Of a DNA stretch of 64,000 nt, positions 56,396 through 64,000 are shown in pieces. The notes below the pieces were generated by a model, which did no database searches, had not been told where the DNA came from, and worked only from the letters and a program-made list of their open reading frames with translations. Source of the DNA: Roseiarcus sp963742305 (GTDB taxonomy: Bacteria; Pseudomonadota; Alphaproteobacteria; Rhizobiales; Beijerinckiaceae); contig CAVULN010000005.1 in the NCBI GenBank assembly GCA_963742305.1, forward strand, positions 5,249 through 69,248. The letters run 5' to 3'. Each line of letters opens with the position of its first letter. The first letter of the stretch is position 1. The position numbers were made by a program, and so were the translations under genes.

Positions 56396-58645
56396 TCAAC
56401 ACGAGAAACCGGCGCCGAACAAGCGAAGGGGTCGCGATCTCAGCCCGGTGGCGCCTCGCCAGGGAGGCGTTGAGTCGCCATCTCCGGTCCGCACCACGTG
56501 CTTCAGCGGGGCGATCAGTCGCCATGCGACGCCGTCAGCCTCGAAACTCAAGGTCGAGGACGCGCTGAGACCTGCAGGGGTGAGACGTTCGAGCACGATG
56601 CTGCCAAAGCCCGGGATCCGTCTCTCGTTGACCCGAGGTCCGCTGCGCTCGCGCCAAGTCATCTCGAAGTTGGGCTCCGCGCCGGCCGTATCGATCCGCC
56701 AAACCAGGGAGACGACGCCATCGTCGTTGGAGAGCGCCCCGTGCTTGCGGGCGTTGTCGGATAACTCGTGCAAGGCAAGGCCGAGGGTTTGGGTCGCGCT
56801 GGGACTCAACAGGACCATCGGTCCGTCGCTTGTGAAGCGCTCTTCCGGGGATGAGGGCACGGGCCCTACCTGCGCCCGCACTAGCGCCTCGAGCGGCACG
56901 CCGCGCCAATTCCGATCGGTCAGCAGATCCTGAGTGGCCGCCAGGCCAAGCAACCGGTTCGAGTATCTCTCCTCAAACTCCTGCATCGACTTCGCGTTCG
57001 CAGCGCCGTAGCGCGCAATGGCTTGCGCGACAGCAAGCAGATTGCGTGAACGATGATTAACCTCGGCCATGAGGTCCCGGATGTTTTCCTCGCGCTGCTT
57101 TTGATCATCGATGTCGGTGGTCGTGCCGTACCACCTGACGATCGCGCCTTGGGCGTCAAGCAGAGGCGATGCGCGGCTCAGATGCCACGCATATCCCTTG
57201 TCAACAGCAAACAGCCGGTGCTCCATTTCATAAGCGACGCCGGCTTCGCTGGCCCGGAGCCAGGCCTCCGCGGTGGCTCGCCGGTCATCGGGATGAATGA
57301 TTCCCTCCCAATCCGTTCGGCCGATCGCCCCATATCGCTCGCGGCGGGCGCTGGTGTAGTCGATGCGGCCATCGGGACCCGCCGTCCAGACGAGTTGCGG
57401 CAGGCTGTCGGCCAGAAGCCTGAAATGTTCTTCGCTGCTTCGCAGCTCCTGCTCGGCGCGACGCTGCTGCTCGGTGCGCAGGGCGAGAAGTTTTGACGCT
57501 CTGCCTAAGGCGTCGGAGAGGCTGTCAAACTCGCGAACGCCGGTTGGGCTCGCGGCGATCGGCGCGCCAGTGAGGACATTCCGCGTCTTGGCTTCCAGCT
57601 CTCGCACCTGTCGCGTAAGGGCGCGGCCATTGAGATAAGACACCAACAGGCTGCCCGATATCGCGAGGGCCGCCAGGATCGATGTGAGCAGAAATGCGCT
57701 GAGACCAACGCCCAGTCCGTTAGCGTCGGCGGCGACGCCCACCGTCCAGCCGCCGCTCGCGGCCGCGTAGGCGGAGACGACCTGCTGGCCGCTGACCGAA
57801 CGGTGGGTGACGGTCGATTCAGGCGGGCGCCGCGTCGCATCCCGAAACTCGGGGCTCGCCAGCGTTCCCAGACGCCCGGGACCGCTCGGGAGCCGGGCGA
57901 CAAACGCGCCGTTGCGATCGACAATCCCGGACAGCCAGCCTGGTGGAAAATTCTGTCGCTCCAAAAGATCGCGGAATTGTTTCAGGGGAAGGAACATCGC
58001 GATTTCATAAACGGGCTTGCCGTCGAGGAAGACTGGGGTTTCAACTGAAGCGTGCGGCTCGGAGAGTCGGGGGGCGGCGCTCAGGTCGGAGAGAAAGGCG
58101 GAGCCTGATTCTATCGCCCGGCGGGCCAGTCCCGTCCGGTCGCGCAGCAGAGGCGAATCGGGAGGCAATGGGGGAACGCTCAACAGCGGAGCGCCGTCCG
58201 CGTTCGAAACGACCAGCGTCGCCCCGGGCGCTTCGGCGAGAATACCGCGGGCTTGCGCGACAAAGCCGCTCAGATCGCCGCGCTGAAGCGACGTCGAATG
58301 CGAGAGCGCCGCCGCTAACAGGAAATAGCTATCGATCTCCCGCCCGACCATGTCCGCGAGCGAATGAGCCTCGCCGACCAGCCTCCTCCGTTCCGCTGCG
58401 TGCTCGTTGTAGGCGGTCCATCCGACCGTGATCAACGCGAACGCGGCCAGAGGCAGGACGACGGCCAGCGTCGACATGCCCAGGCGCCAGTTCAGCGAAC
58501 GGGATTTGACCACGGCGCCGTCTTTGTGTTCCGAAATTGCGTAGAAACCGTCTCCGCTGTGCGTCGCGTGACCTACGCGAATTTGTCGGGGCCCAAGCCC
58601 AGCCGAAAACCCGGAACGCACGGCAGACATGGAAGTTCCGTCCAA
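56396..58645 (-). CDS. HWE-family sensor histidine kinase of the general stress locus
   Basis: A membrane kinase of up to 749 residues. A first span (STLAVVLPLAAFALITVGWT), a roughly 250-residue periplasmic sensor, a second span (LLTSILAALAISGSLLVSYL), a HAMP-like linker, a PAS domain (HFRLLADSLPQLVWTAGPDG) and an HWE kinase core follow in order. The core has the phospho-acceptor EVNHRSRNLLAVAQAIARYG, the N-box LHELSDNARKHGALS and the WRE motif (MTWRERSGP). It probably phosphorylates PhyR. The start is uncertain: an EcfG-type promoter overlaps the first codons, so a GTG at 58513 or ATG at 58477 may be real. Confidence 0.88.
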   Translation of the reverse strand: MDGTSMSAVRSGFSAGLGPRQIRVGHATHSGDGFYAISEHKDGAVVKSRSLNWRLGMSTLAVVLPLAAFALITVGWTAYNEHAAERRRLVGEAHSLADMVGREIDSYFLLAAALSHSTSLQRGDLSGFVAQARGILAEAPGATLVVSNADGAPLLSVPPLPPDSPLLRDRTGLARRAIESGSAFLSDLSAAPRLSEPHASVETPVFLDGKPVYEIAMFLPLKQFRDLLERQNFPPGWLSGIVDRNGAFVARLPSGPGRLGTLASPEFRDATRRPPESTVTHRSVSGQQVVSAYAAASGGWTVGVAADANGLGVGLSAFLLTSILAALAISGSLLVSYLNGRALTRQVRELEAKTRNVLTGAPIAASPTGVREFDSLSDALGRASKLLALRTEQQRRAEQELRSSEEHFRLLADSLPQLVWTAGPDGRIDYTSARRERYGAIGRTDWEGIIHPDDRRATAEAWLRASEAGVAYEMEHRLFAVDKGYAWHLSRASPLLDAQGAIVRWYGTTTDIDDQKQREENIRDLMAEVNHRSRNLLAVAQAIARYGAANAKSMQEFEERYSNRLLGLAATQDLLTDRNWRGVPLEALVRAQVGPVPSSPEERFTSDGPMVLLSPSATQTLGLALHELSDNARKHGALSNDDGVVSLVWRIDTAGAEPNFEMTWRERSGPRVNERRIPGFGSIVLERLTPAGLSASSTLSFEADGVAWRLIAPLKHVVRTGDGDSTPPWRGATGLRSRPLRLFGAGFSC
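58615..58639 (-). promoter_or_regulatory. EcfG-type promoter (GGAAC-N16-CGTT) at the kinase gene
   Basis: On the minus strand GGAAC (58639-58635) is followed after exactly 16 bases by CGTT (58618-58615), a perfect match to the general stress sigma consensus. It lies inside the first codons of the longest kinase frame, which argues for a downstream start. Confidence 0.65.
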
Positions 58646-58732
58646 AACAAGAATTCTCTGGGTGAGCAGGCCGGTCCCCGGACGGCCGGAAAAAGGTCAG
58701 CCCGGTGCACTGGCGCAGGCGCGACTTGCCGA

Positions 58733-59545
58733 TCAGCCGGCCGCCGCTTTGGCCGCCGGCCTTTGCGACTTCCGATCGAAGAATAAGGCCTGGCTGACCA
58801 CCGCCTTGACCGAATCCGCGCTGAACGGCTTCGTGATGAGGAACGCCGGCTCGGGCGCTTGCCCGGTGAGAAAACGTTCCGGAAAGGCGGTTATGAAAAC
58901 AACCGGGACTTCCTGGATCTCCAAGATATCGTTGACCGCATCGAGCCCCGAGCTTCCATCGGCAAGCTGAATGTCCGCGAGGATGAGCCCGGGCCTGGCG
59001 CTCAGCGCCGCCCGCACCGCTTCCGTATGGGTCCGGGCGATTGTCGTGACGTCGTGGCCCAATTGTTCGATGAGAGTCTGTATGTCCAGCGCGATGAGCG
59101 GTTCATCCTCGATGATCAGGACGTTGGTGCGGATCTGGGCGGAAATCTCTTGTCCGGCGCGCTCGATGAGGCCGGCCGCCTCGCCTTCCGAACAGTCGAG
59201 CGCCTGCGCGATTTCCCTCGGACCGAAGGACTCGACGGCGCTCAGGAGGAACGCGATGCGCGGCTCGACGGAAATGGCGGCGAGGTTCCGGTTTGCGGCC
59301 GCTTCGTCCCCGAAAACTGGGCGATCGACATGGTGGTTGAGGGGGACGTCGCGCCAGCCGCGCAGGAAAAGCTTATAGACCGCCGTCTTCGGATCGAGTT
59401 TGGCGTCGAGGCAATCCGGATCCGCCAGGAGCGCCTCGAGCGTCGCCGCGACATAGGCGTCGCCGGCCGCCTGCGTTCCGCTCAGCGCCCGCGCAAACCG
59501 GCGCAGGTAAGGGATATGCGGCGCAACGGCGTCCGAGATCGACAT
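58733..59545 (-). CDS. phyR: PhyR general stress response regulator
   Basis: A 270-residue protein with the inverted layout that defines PhyR: an N-terminal sigma-factor-like domain (about 1-130; HIPYLRRFARALSGTQAAGD, then FLLSAVESFGPREIAQALDC) and a C-terminal receiver (about 138-260) with acidic pocket IIEDEPLI, phospho-acceptor Asp in LILADIQLADG and Lys in LITKPFSADS. On phosphorylation the sigma-like part binds NepR and frees EcfG. Start ATG at 59545 follows GAGGAGGAAG. It is transcribed in the same direction as the kinase and nepR; the classic layout has phyR divergent from nepR-ecfG. Confidence 0.95.
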   Translation of the reverse strand: MSISDAVAPHIPYLRRFARALSGTQAAGDAYVAATLEALLADPDCLDAKLDPKTAVYKLFLRGWRDVPLNHHVDRPVFGDEAAANRNLAAISVEPRIAFLLSAVESFGPREIAQALDCSEGEAAGLIERAGQEISAQIRTNVLIIEDEPLIALDIQTLIEQLGHDVTTIARTHTEAVRAALSARPGLILADIQLADGSSGLDAVNDILEIQEVPVVFITAFPERFLTGQAPEPAFLITKPFSADSVKAVVSQALFFDRKSQRPAAKAAAG

Positions 59546-59670
59546 GTACTTCCTCCTCGCTGCTGGACAGTCAAGCTTAGCACAGGTTCCCAAAGGCATG
59601 CCCGCCCGATCGTCCCCGATGGCGTTCCGGCGCACAAACAATGAGCACGATGCAATTCGCAACCTTGCCA

Positions 59671-59695
59671 AACCCCCGGCAGGCGATTTTGTTCC
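59671..59695 (-). promoter_or_regulatory. EcfG-type promoter (GGAAC-N16-GGTT) upstream of phyR
   Basis: On the minus strand GGAAC (59695-59691) and GGTT (59674-59671) are 16 bases apart, one mismatch from the consensus, 126 bases upstream of the phyR start. Spacing equals that of the site at the kinase gene. PhyR genes are commonly under EcfG control themselves. Confidence 0.5.
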
Positions 59696-59763
59696 CGGGT
59701 CGCGGAATGCGAGGGGCCCGGGACCCGCGCCGCAATGTCTTGGCAGGGGCGAACCCGGGAAAT

Positions 59764-59957
59764 GGCTCCCCTTCGTGTCCGCTTATAGAACTCTTTGCCT
59801 TGCTCCCAACCCCTGATTTTCGCCGGGTCCTCGAGGAGATCCGAGACGGAGCCTCAGTTGCGTGAGCGAACGGCTCCCTTCCTGAACACTTATCGAACGA
59901 TGTGCCTCGCGCCGGAACAAGATTTTCGGAGTATCCTTGAGGAAATTAGGTCGCTGC
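59764..59957. repeat. degenerate direct repeat of about 86 bp, period about 108
   Basis: Copy 1 (59764-59850) and copy 2 (59872-59957) align with a small gap: GGCTCCC, CTTAT-GAAC, GCCT-GC-CC, GATTTTCG and a TCCT-GAGGA-AT block recur in order. Translated in frames that differ between copies they share YRTLCLAP-like and DFRxxLEEIR segments, so they may derive from a duplicated coding module that has lost its frame. Confidence 0.55.
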
Positions 59958-60296
59958 GGTTGGCGGCGTAGCGAGTCGATGACCTTTGCCACCGGGCGGC
60001 GGATGGCCGGTGTCGACGTATTGCGTTGAAAACGTATGGCCCGCCCCGTCTGCAAGGGGTTTTGTCGAGAGCGGCGGCTGTTCAGTCTGCTACAACGTAT
60101 CCGGCCTCGGATGTCTCCTCCCGGCCAAGATGGAGATACGCGCGCCCGGGTCCTCATAAACTCTTCGGCGTCGTGCGCCGTTTTCAACATCAGGCTTCCT
60201 GAGCGCCGTTTGACTGTCAGATCCCATGGGGGTTGGGTTTGCGGCCAAAGCTCGGACAGAGTGCGGTCACTGGCCAATCACTAGTTGGAGGAGACC

Positions 60297-61000
60297 ATGC
60301 TGAGCAGAACGGACAATACCGAAACCGAAACCTCTATCCGCACCGATCTTCGCGCGATTTTCGTTTTCCTGGAATTGAGCCGAACGACATGGCTGGTCAC
60401 CTCGCTATCCCCGGGCACGAGGGAGAAGATGTCAAAGCACTCCGTGCCGGCCGGTGATATTGGCGGCCTTCTTGTGCGGCTTCGATCGCTCCAGGAGCGG
60501 GTGCGGGCCCGAAGGAAGCAGTTACCTCCGCTGGTCGTCATCCAGGAGGCCGGGCTCGAGGGGTTCTGGATCCATCGAGTGCTGACAGAGAACGGCATCG
60601 AGAGCTCACGTCGTCGATCCGGCGTCGGTTCCCACGTCACGCCGGCGGCGGCGTGCGAAGACCGACAAACTCGATGGCGACACACTGGTTCAGCACCTTG
60701 CTCGCCTACAAACGCGGTGAGCCAAGGGTCTGCGCAATGGTGCGACCGCCGACCCATGAAGAAGAGGACAGGCGCCGACTATCTCGCGAGCGCCGGGTCT
60801 TATTGAAAGAGCGTGTCCAGCATAGCAATCGAATCAAGGGACTGTTGTTCGGTCAGGGCGTCACGGGTTATGAGCCACTGGGTCGGGGCCGCCGCCAGCG
60901 ACTGGTCGGATTGCAAACCGGCGATGGACGGCCGCTGCCTCCCCATCTGAAGGCTCAGATTGATCGTGAACTCGACCGTCTGGAGATGGTACCTGAGCAG
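60297..61000 (+). pseudogene. IS110-family transposase, frameshifted and 3'-truncated
   Basis: Starts MLSRTDNTETETSIRT and shows the DEDD-transposase N-terminal region: FLELSRTTWLVTSLSPG, HSVPAGDIGGLLVRLRSLQE and LVVIQEAGLEGFWIHRVL. An extra base near 60608 shifts into HVVDPASVPTSRRRRRAKTD with TDKLDGD, and another shift near 60705 leads to YKRGEPRVCAMVRPP, RIKGLLFGQGVTGYEPL and DGRPLPPHLKAQIDRELDRL. It stops abruptly after LEMVPEQ near 61000, where carnitine dehydrogenase DNA begins on the other strand. The C-terminal Transposase_20 domain with the catalytic Ser is missing, so the element is dead. ATG at 60297 has GGAGGAG upstream. Confidence 0.85.
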
Positions 61001-62185
61001 AAATTCGGATTTATTCCAACGCCTTTCACCCGTAGCGGCGCGCAACAGCGCGTGATGCGCACGCGTTCGCGGGTGTCGTTCGGCATTCGATCCAGCTCGC
61101 CACACGCGCGCGCCTTCCAAGAGCGGAAAGGCGTCCTTCACAGATGGAGCAGCCGCGGCGGCGCTGGTGCGAAGTCGCCGCTCGAACTCCGCGAGCAACT
61201 TTCCGGCGCCCCAGCCCTCGCCGTCGCGCCCAGCCTTTAGCGATTGCAGGATCCTGACAAGGTTCTCGTCGCGGATCCGCTCGAGCTCACGGATGGAAAG
61301 GCCCACCGCCTGTTTGTCCGACTGCGCCGCGATCTTCTCGATCAGAGCCTCATCGAGGTCGACGACATTGGTGAGTTTGGTCCATGGCCATTGGAGGCAT
61401 GGACCGAACTGTGTGAGGAAATGGCGCATGCCGGCTTCGCCGCCGGCAATCCGGTAGGTCTGAAACAGGCCCATCTGCGCCCAACGCAGGCCAAAGGAAT
61501 AGCGAATCACATCGTCCAGCGTCTCGACGTCGCAGATATCGTCTTTGATTAGCCAGAGCGCCTCGCGCCATAGCGCTTCAAGCAACCGATCCCCGACGAA
61601 AGCCTCGATCTCGCGGGCGATGACCACGCCCTTCATGCCGATGGCGTCAAGAACGGCGCGGGCGCGGTCGATGGTCGCCATGGTTGTCGCCCTGCCGCCG
61701 ACGATCTCCACCAGCGGTAGGAGATAAACCGGATTGTACGGATGGGCGACGAACAGCCGTTCCGGGTGCACGAGCCCCGCTTGAAGTTCTGAGGGCAGAA
61801 GGCCGGACGTCGAGGAGCCGATCAGCGCATCCGGCGGACATGCGGCGTCGATTTCGCCGAGCACGCTGCGCTTGAGCTCGAGACGCTCCGGCACGCTTTC
61901 CTGCACCCATTCCGCGCTCCTCACGGCGTCTGCGAGGCTTGGACTGAAAGTCAAGCGCCCGCGGACGGGCAGCGGAGCGTGGGTCAGGAGCCCGTAAGCG
62001 CGTTCGGCATTGGCGATGACCTCGCCGACGACGCGCTCAGCCTCCGGATGCGGATCAAACACCCTCACGTCGACGCCGGCCAGCAGGAAACGGGCGATCC
62101 AGCCCCCGCCGATGACGCCGCCGCCGATGAAGGCGGCGCTCGAAATAGGGGCGAGAGCCTTCGTGGGCGCGCTCGTCGAACTCAT
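60800..62185 (-). CDS. L-carnitine dehydrogenase-like protein, C terminus replaced by IS110 antisense
   Basis: A 3-hydroxyacyl-CoA dehydrogenase-type protein: NAD site AFIGGGVIGGGWIARFLLAG, SSTSGLLPSEL and HPYNPVYLLPLVEIVGG (catalytic His), and FGLRWAQMGLFQTYRIAGGE, the pattern of L-carnitine 3-dehydrogenase. The normal hydroxyacyl part runs to about residue 350 (KDAFPLL). Rhizobial enzymes then carry a hotdog thioesterase domain, but here the frame crosses into IS110 DNA near 61000 and ends in about 70 antisense residues. NAD-dependent oxidation may survive, as single-domain homologues of about 320 residues are active, while thioesterase activity is lost. It lies 12 bases downstream of the cleavage-enzyme gene. 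Confidence 0.82.
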   Translation of the reverse strand: MSSTSAPTKALAPISSAAFIGGGVIGGGWIARFLLAGVDVRVFDPHPEAERVVGEVIANAERAYGLLTHAPLPVRGRLTFSPSLADAVRSAEWVQESVPERLELKRSVLGEIDAACPPDALIGSSTSGLLPSELQAGLVHPERLFVAHPYNPVYLLPLVEIVGGRATTMATIDRARAVLDAIGMKGVVIAREIEAFVGDRLLEALWREALWLIKDDICDVETLDDVIRYSFGLRWAQMGLFQTYRIAGGEAGMRHFLTQFGPCLQWPWTKLTNVVDLDEALIEKIAAQSDKQAVGLSIRELERIRDENLVRILQSLKAGRDGEGWGAGKLLAEFERRLRTSAAAAAPSVKDAFPLLEGARVWRAGSNAERHPRTRAHHALLRAATGERRWNKSEFLLRYHLQTVEFTINLSLQMGRQRPSIAGLQSDQSLAAAPTQWLITRDALTEQQSLDSIAMLDTLFQ

Positions 62186-62197
62186 CGTGGCGTCTCC

Positions 62198-63099
62198 TCA
62201 GCGCTTCACCAGCTTGAGCTTCTCGCGGACCTCTCGCGGTCCCATGATCCGGGCGCCCATCCCCGTCACGACGCCGGCCGCTTTTTCCACGAGTTGCGCG
62301 TTTGTGCCAAGCTGGCCCTTGCCAACGTACAGATTGTCCTCGAGTCCGACGCGGACATTTCCGCCCGCGAGCACGGCCGCAGCCGGATAGGCGAGTGCGT
62401 TGCGGCCGATTGAAAAGACCGAGAAGGTCCAACCCGCCGGCACGTTGTTCACCATCGCCAGTAAGGTGTTAAGGTCGTCCGGCGCGCCCCAACGAATGCC
62501 CATGCAGAGCTGGATCAGTACGGGGTCCTCGATCAGCCCTTCGGCTGCGAGCTGCTGGGCGAACCAGAGATGACCGGTGTCGAACGCCTCGATCTCCGGG
62601 CGCACTCCAAGCGCCGTCATCTGCCGCGCCATCTCGCGCAGCATTGATGGCGTGTTGGTCATGACATAGTCGCCAAGGTTGAAGTTCATGGTGCCGCAGT
62701 CGAGGGTGCAGATCTCTGGAAGGCACTCCGCGACATGGGTGACACGCTCGGTCGCCCCCGCCATATCGGTGCCTGTCTTATTGACCGGTAGGGGCGCTTC
62801 AACATTACCGAGGACGAGGTCTCCACCCATGCCAGCCGTCAGGTTCAGGACTACGTCGACGTCAGCCGAGCGGATCCGGTCCGTCACCTCCCGATAGAGA
62901 TCCCGCCGACGCGAAGCGGCGCCGGTTTCGGCTCCCGGACGTGGCAATGGACGACAGCCGCCCCGGCCTTGGCCGCGTCGATCGCGGATTCGGCGATCTG
63001 TTTCGGCGTGATTGGCACATGCGGGGAGGCGCCCACGGTGTCGCCTGCGCCGGTTACCGCGCAGGTGATGAAGACGTCGCGATTCATGGACAACGGCAT
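62198..63099 (-). pseudogene. beta-keto acid cleavage enzyme (BKACE; dehydrocarnitine-type), one frameshift
   Basis: The first frame gives MPLSMNRDVFITCAVTGAGD and ITPKQIAESAIDAAKAGAAV, then VHCHVREP with the metal-binding His pair. One missing G near 62927 then shifts the frame to ETGAASRRRDLYREVTDRIR, NLTAGMGGD, CTLDCGTMNFN, LEAFDTGHL-like and VGLEDNLYVGKGQLG. All BKACE signatures are there once the base is restored. In carnitine catabolism this enzyme cleaves dehydrocarnitine with acetyl-CoA to acetoacetate and betainyl-CoA. The genes on either side, a carnitine dehydrogenase and a CdhR-like regulator, support that role. The intact reading on both sides suggests a recent mutation or sequence error. 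Confidence 0.85.
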
Positions 63100-63189
63100 G
63101 GCGGTCTCCGGATCGAGGCGCGAAACTTGACGGGGAGGGCGAAGCGTGGCGCGACTTATTGCGCAGTCCGTTTTCTCCTGTGCGAAGCG

Positions 63190-64000
63190 ATGATCTTTGC
63201 TCATTCCGATGCGCCGCTGAACGTCACGCTGCTGCTGTTCCCCGGCCTTTCGCTTCTGTCGCTTGCGGCGACGCTCGATCCCATGCGTGGCGCCAATCGC
63301 GTGCTGGGTCGTCCGGCCTATTGCTGGAAACTCAAATCGATCGACGGCAAAACGCCAGTCGCAAGTTGCGGGCTGCCGATACCGGTGGACGGCGCCTTCG
63401 ATTCGTCCGAGCGGCAGGACGCGCTGATCCTGATCGCGGCCTTCGAGGCGATGCGTTATGCGACGCCGCCGGTCCTGAGAATGCTGCGCGCTGGGGCCAA
63501 GCGCTCGACCATTGTCGGGGGCGTCGAGTCCGGCCCCTGGCTCATGGGAATGGCGGGGCTGCTCGACGGACGACGCGCGACCACTCATTGGGAGGATCTC
63601 GAGGACTTCGCCGCGCGCTTTCCGAACGTCGACGTGCAGCCAGATCGTTTCGTGGTGGACGAGCCGGTCTTCACGACGGGCGGGGCGACGCCGGCGCTCG
63701 ATTGCCTGCTTTCGCTGATCCGCGCGCGCAACGGCTACTCGGCGGCCCTCGATGTCGCGAGCCTCTATATCTACGAAGAGGTGCGAACCGGGTCGGATGC
63801 GCAGCCGATCGTGTCGCTCGGACGGATCCGGAAGCACGAGCCGCGCGTCGCGGAGGCGATCCGCATCATGGAGACGCATATCGACCGGCCGCTGACGATC
63901 GCCGCCATCGCGAGGCGCGTCGGCCTCTCGACGCGAGGCCTGGAGACGCTGTTCCTGAAGGTCGTCGACGCCTCGCCTGGGACCTACTTTGTCGCGCTGC
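63190..64000 (+). CDS. GlxA/CdhR-type AraC family regulator, 3' end beyond the window
   Basis: At least 270 residues. The N-terminal two-thirds is a DJ-1/PfpI-like (GATase-1) domain (VTLLLFPGLSLLSLAATLDP, GGVESGPWLMGMAGLLDGRR in the nucleophile-elbow area, with Glu in place of Cys before Ser) and the C-terminal part begins an AraC HTH (RPLTIAAIARRVGLSTRGLE, then LFLKVVDASPGTYF). This is the architecture of CdhR and GbdR, which activate carnitine and glycine betaine genes in Pseudomonas. It is divergent from the carnitine genes, starting 90 bases from the cleavage-enzyme start. The very end of the DNA-binding domain is cut off by the window. Confidence 0.87.
   Translation, partial: MIFAHSDAPLNVTLLLFPGLSLLSLAATLDPMRGANRVLGRPAYCWKLKSIDGKTPVASCGLPIPVDGAFDSSERQDALILIAAFEAMRYATPPVLRMLRAGAKRSTIVGGVESGPWLMGMAGLLDGRRATTHWEDLEDFAARFPNVDVQPDRFVVDEPVFTTGGATPALDCLLSLIRARNGYSAALDVASLYIYEEVRTGSDAQPIVSLGRIRKHEPRVAEAIRIMETHIDRPLTIAAIARRVGLSTRGLETLFLKVVDASPGTYFVAL

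Overview
The window is GC-rich DNA from an alphaproteobacterium, probably of the order Hyphomicrobiales (Rhizobiales). The pointers are a PhyR/NepR general stress locus, a single RXKD-type bifunctional Rsh, a porin of the alphaproteobacterial type, a transglutaminase-like cysteine peptidase, CUT1/CUT2 sugar importers and an iron-control-element-like box. Genus and species cannot be read from the sequence.

Layout. 1-6.3 kb: an SDR end, a DMT exporter, a fatty acid hydroxylase, MarC, xylulokinase, a P19-type iron protein with a cupredoxin behind an ICE-like operator, and a cold shock gene. 6.7-18.6 kb: a carbohydrate/polyol block. It has a plus-strand CUT1 importer (binding protein, two permeases, no ATPase) with a ribokinase-family kinase, convergent with a minus-strand CUT2 operon (binding protein, permease, ATPase, permease, LacI). 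A SmoS-like polyol dehydrogenase is divergent from the CUT2 operon across a 14-bp palindrome.

18.9-26.8 kb: a decayed genomic island next to tRNA-Thr(TGT). It holds a P4-type integrase, a heavily frameshifted hsdR that starts directly at an IS3 fragment, a fragment of an SNF2/helicase-like protein, an IS256::IS5 chimera, and two inverted copies of another IS5-family element, one intact and one cut off at the end of the other. 26.9-29.3 kb: a cupin and the housekeeping run pyrE-pdxJ-acpS. 29.5-41.3 kb: a cupredoxin, porin, rsh, gamma-glutamylcyclotransferase-like protein, secreted phosphoesterase, AapJ-like binding protein, transglutaminase-like protease and a phosphotransferase/ATPase fusion. 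Four of these carry single-base frameshifts.

41.5-53.9 kb: secreted and surface proteins (a small exported protein, a PEP-CTERM-like protein, a 1283-aa autotransporter) and two large class III nucleotide cyclases. 54-59.9 kb: a DUF707-like glycosyltransferase overlapping lipB, then nepR, an HWE kinase and phyR in one direction with two EcfG-type promoter matches and no ecfG. 60-64 kb: a carnitine catabolism locus (carnitine dehydrogenase, BKACE cleavage enzyme, divergent GlxA/CdhR-type regulator) whose dehydrogenase is cut by a decayed IS110 element.

No clearly new system was found. The most useful leads are the ecfG-less stress locus with matching promoters, the iron-box/P19/cupredoxin unit without FTR1, the two unusual importer operons, and the island junctions. 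Many genes that look otherwise healthy carry one-base frameshifts, so assembly error must be ruled out before calling pseudogenes.
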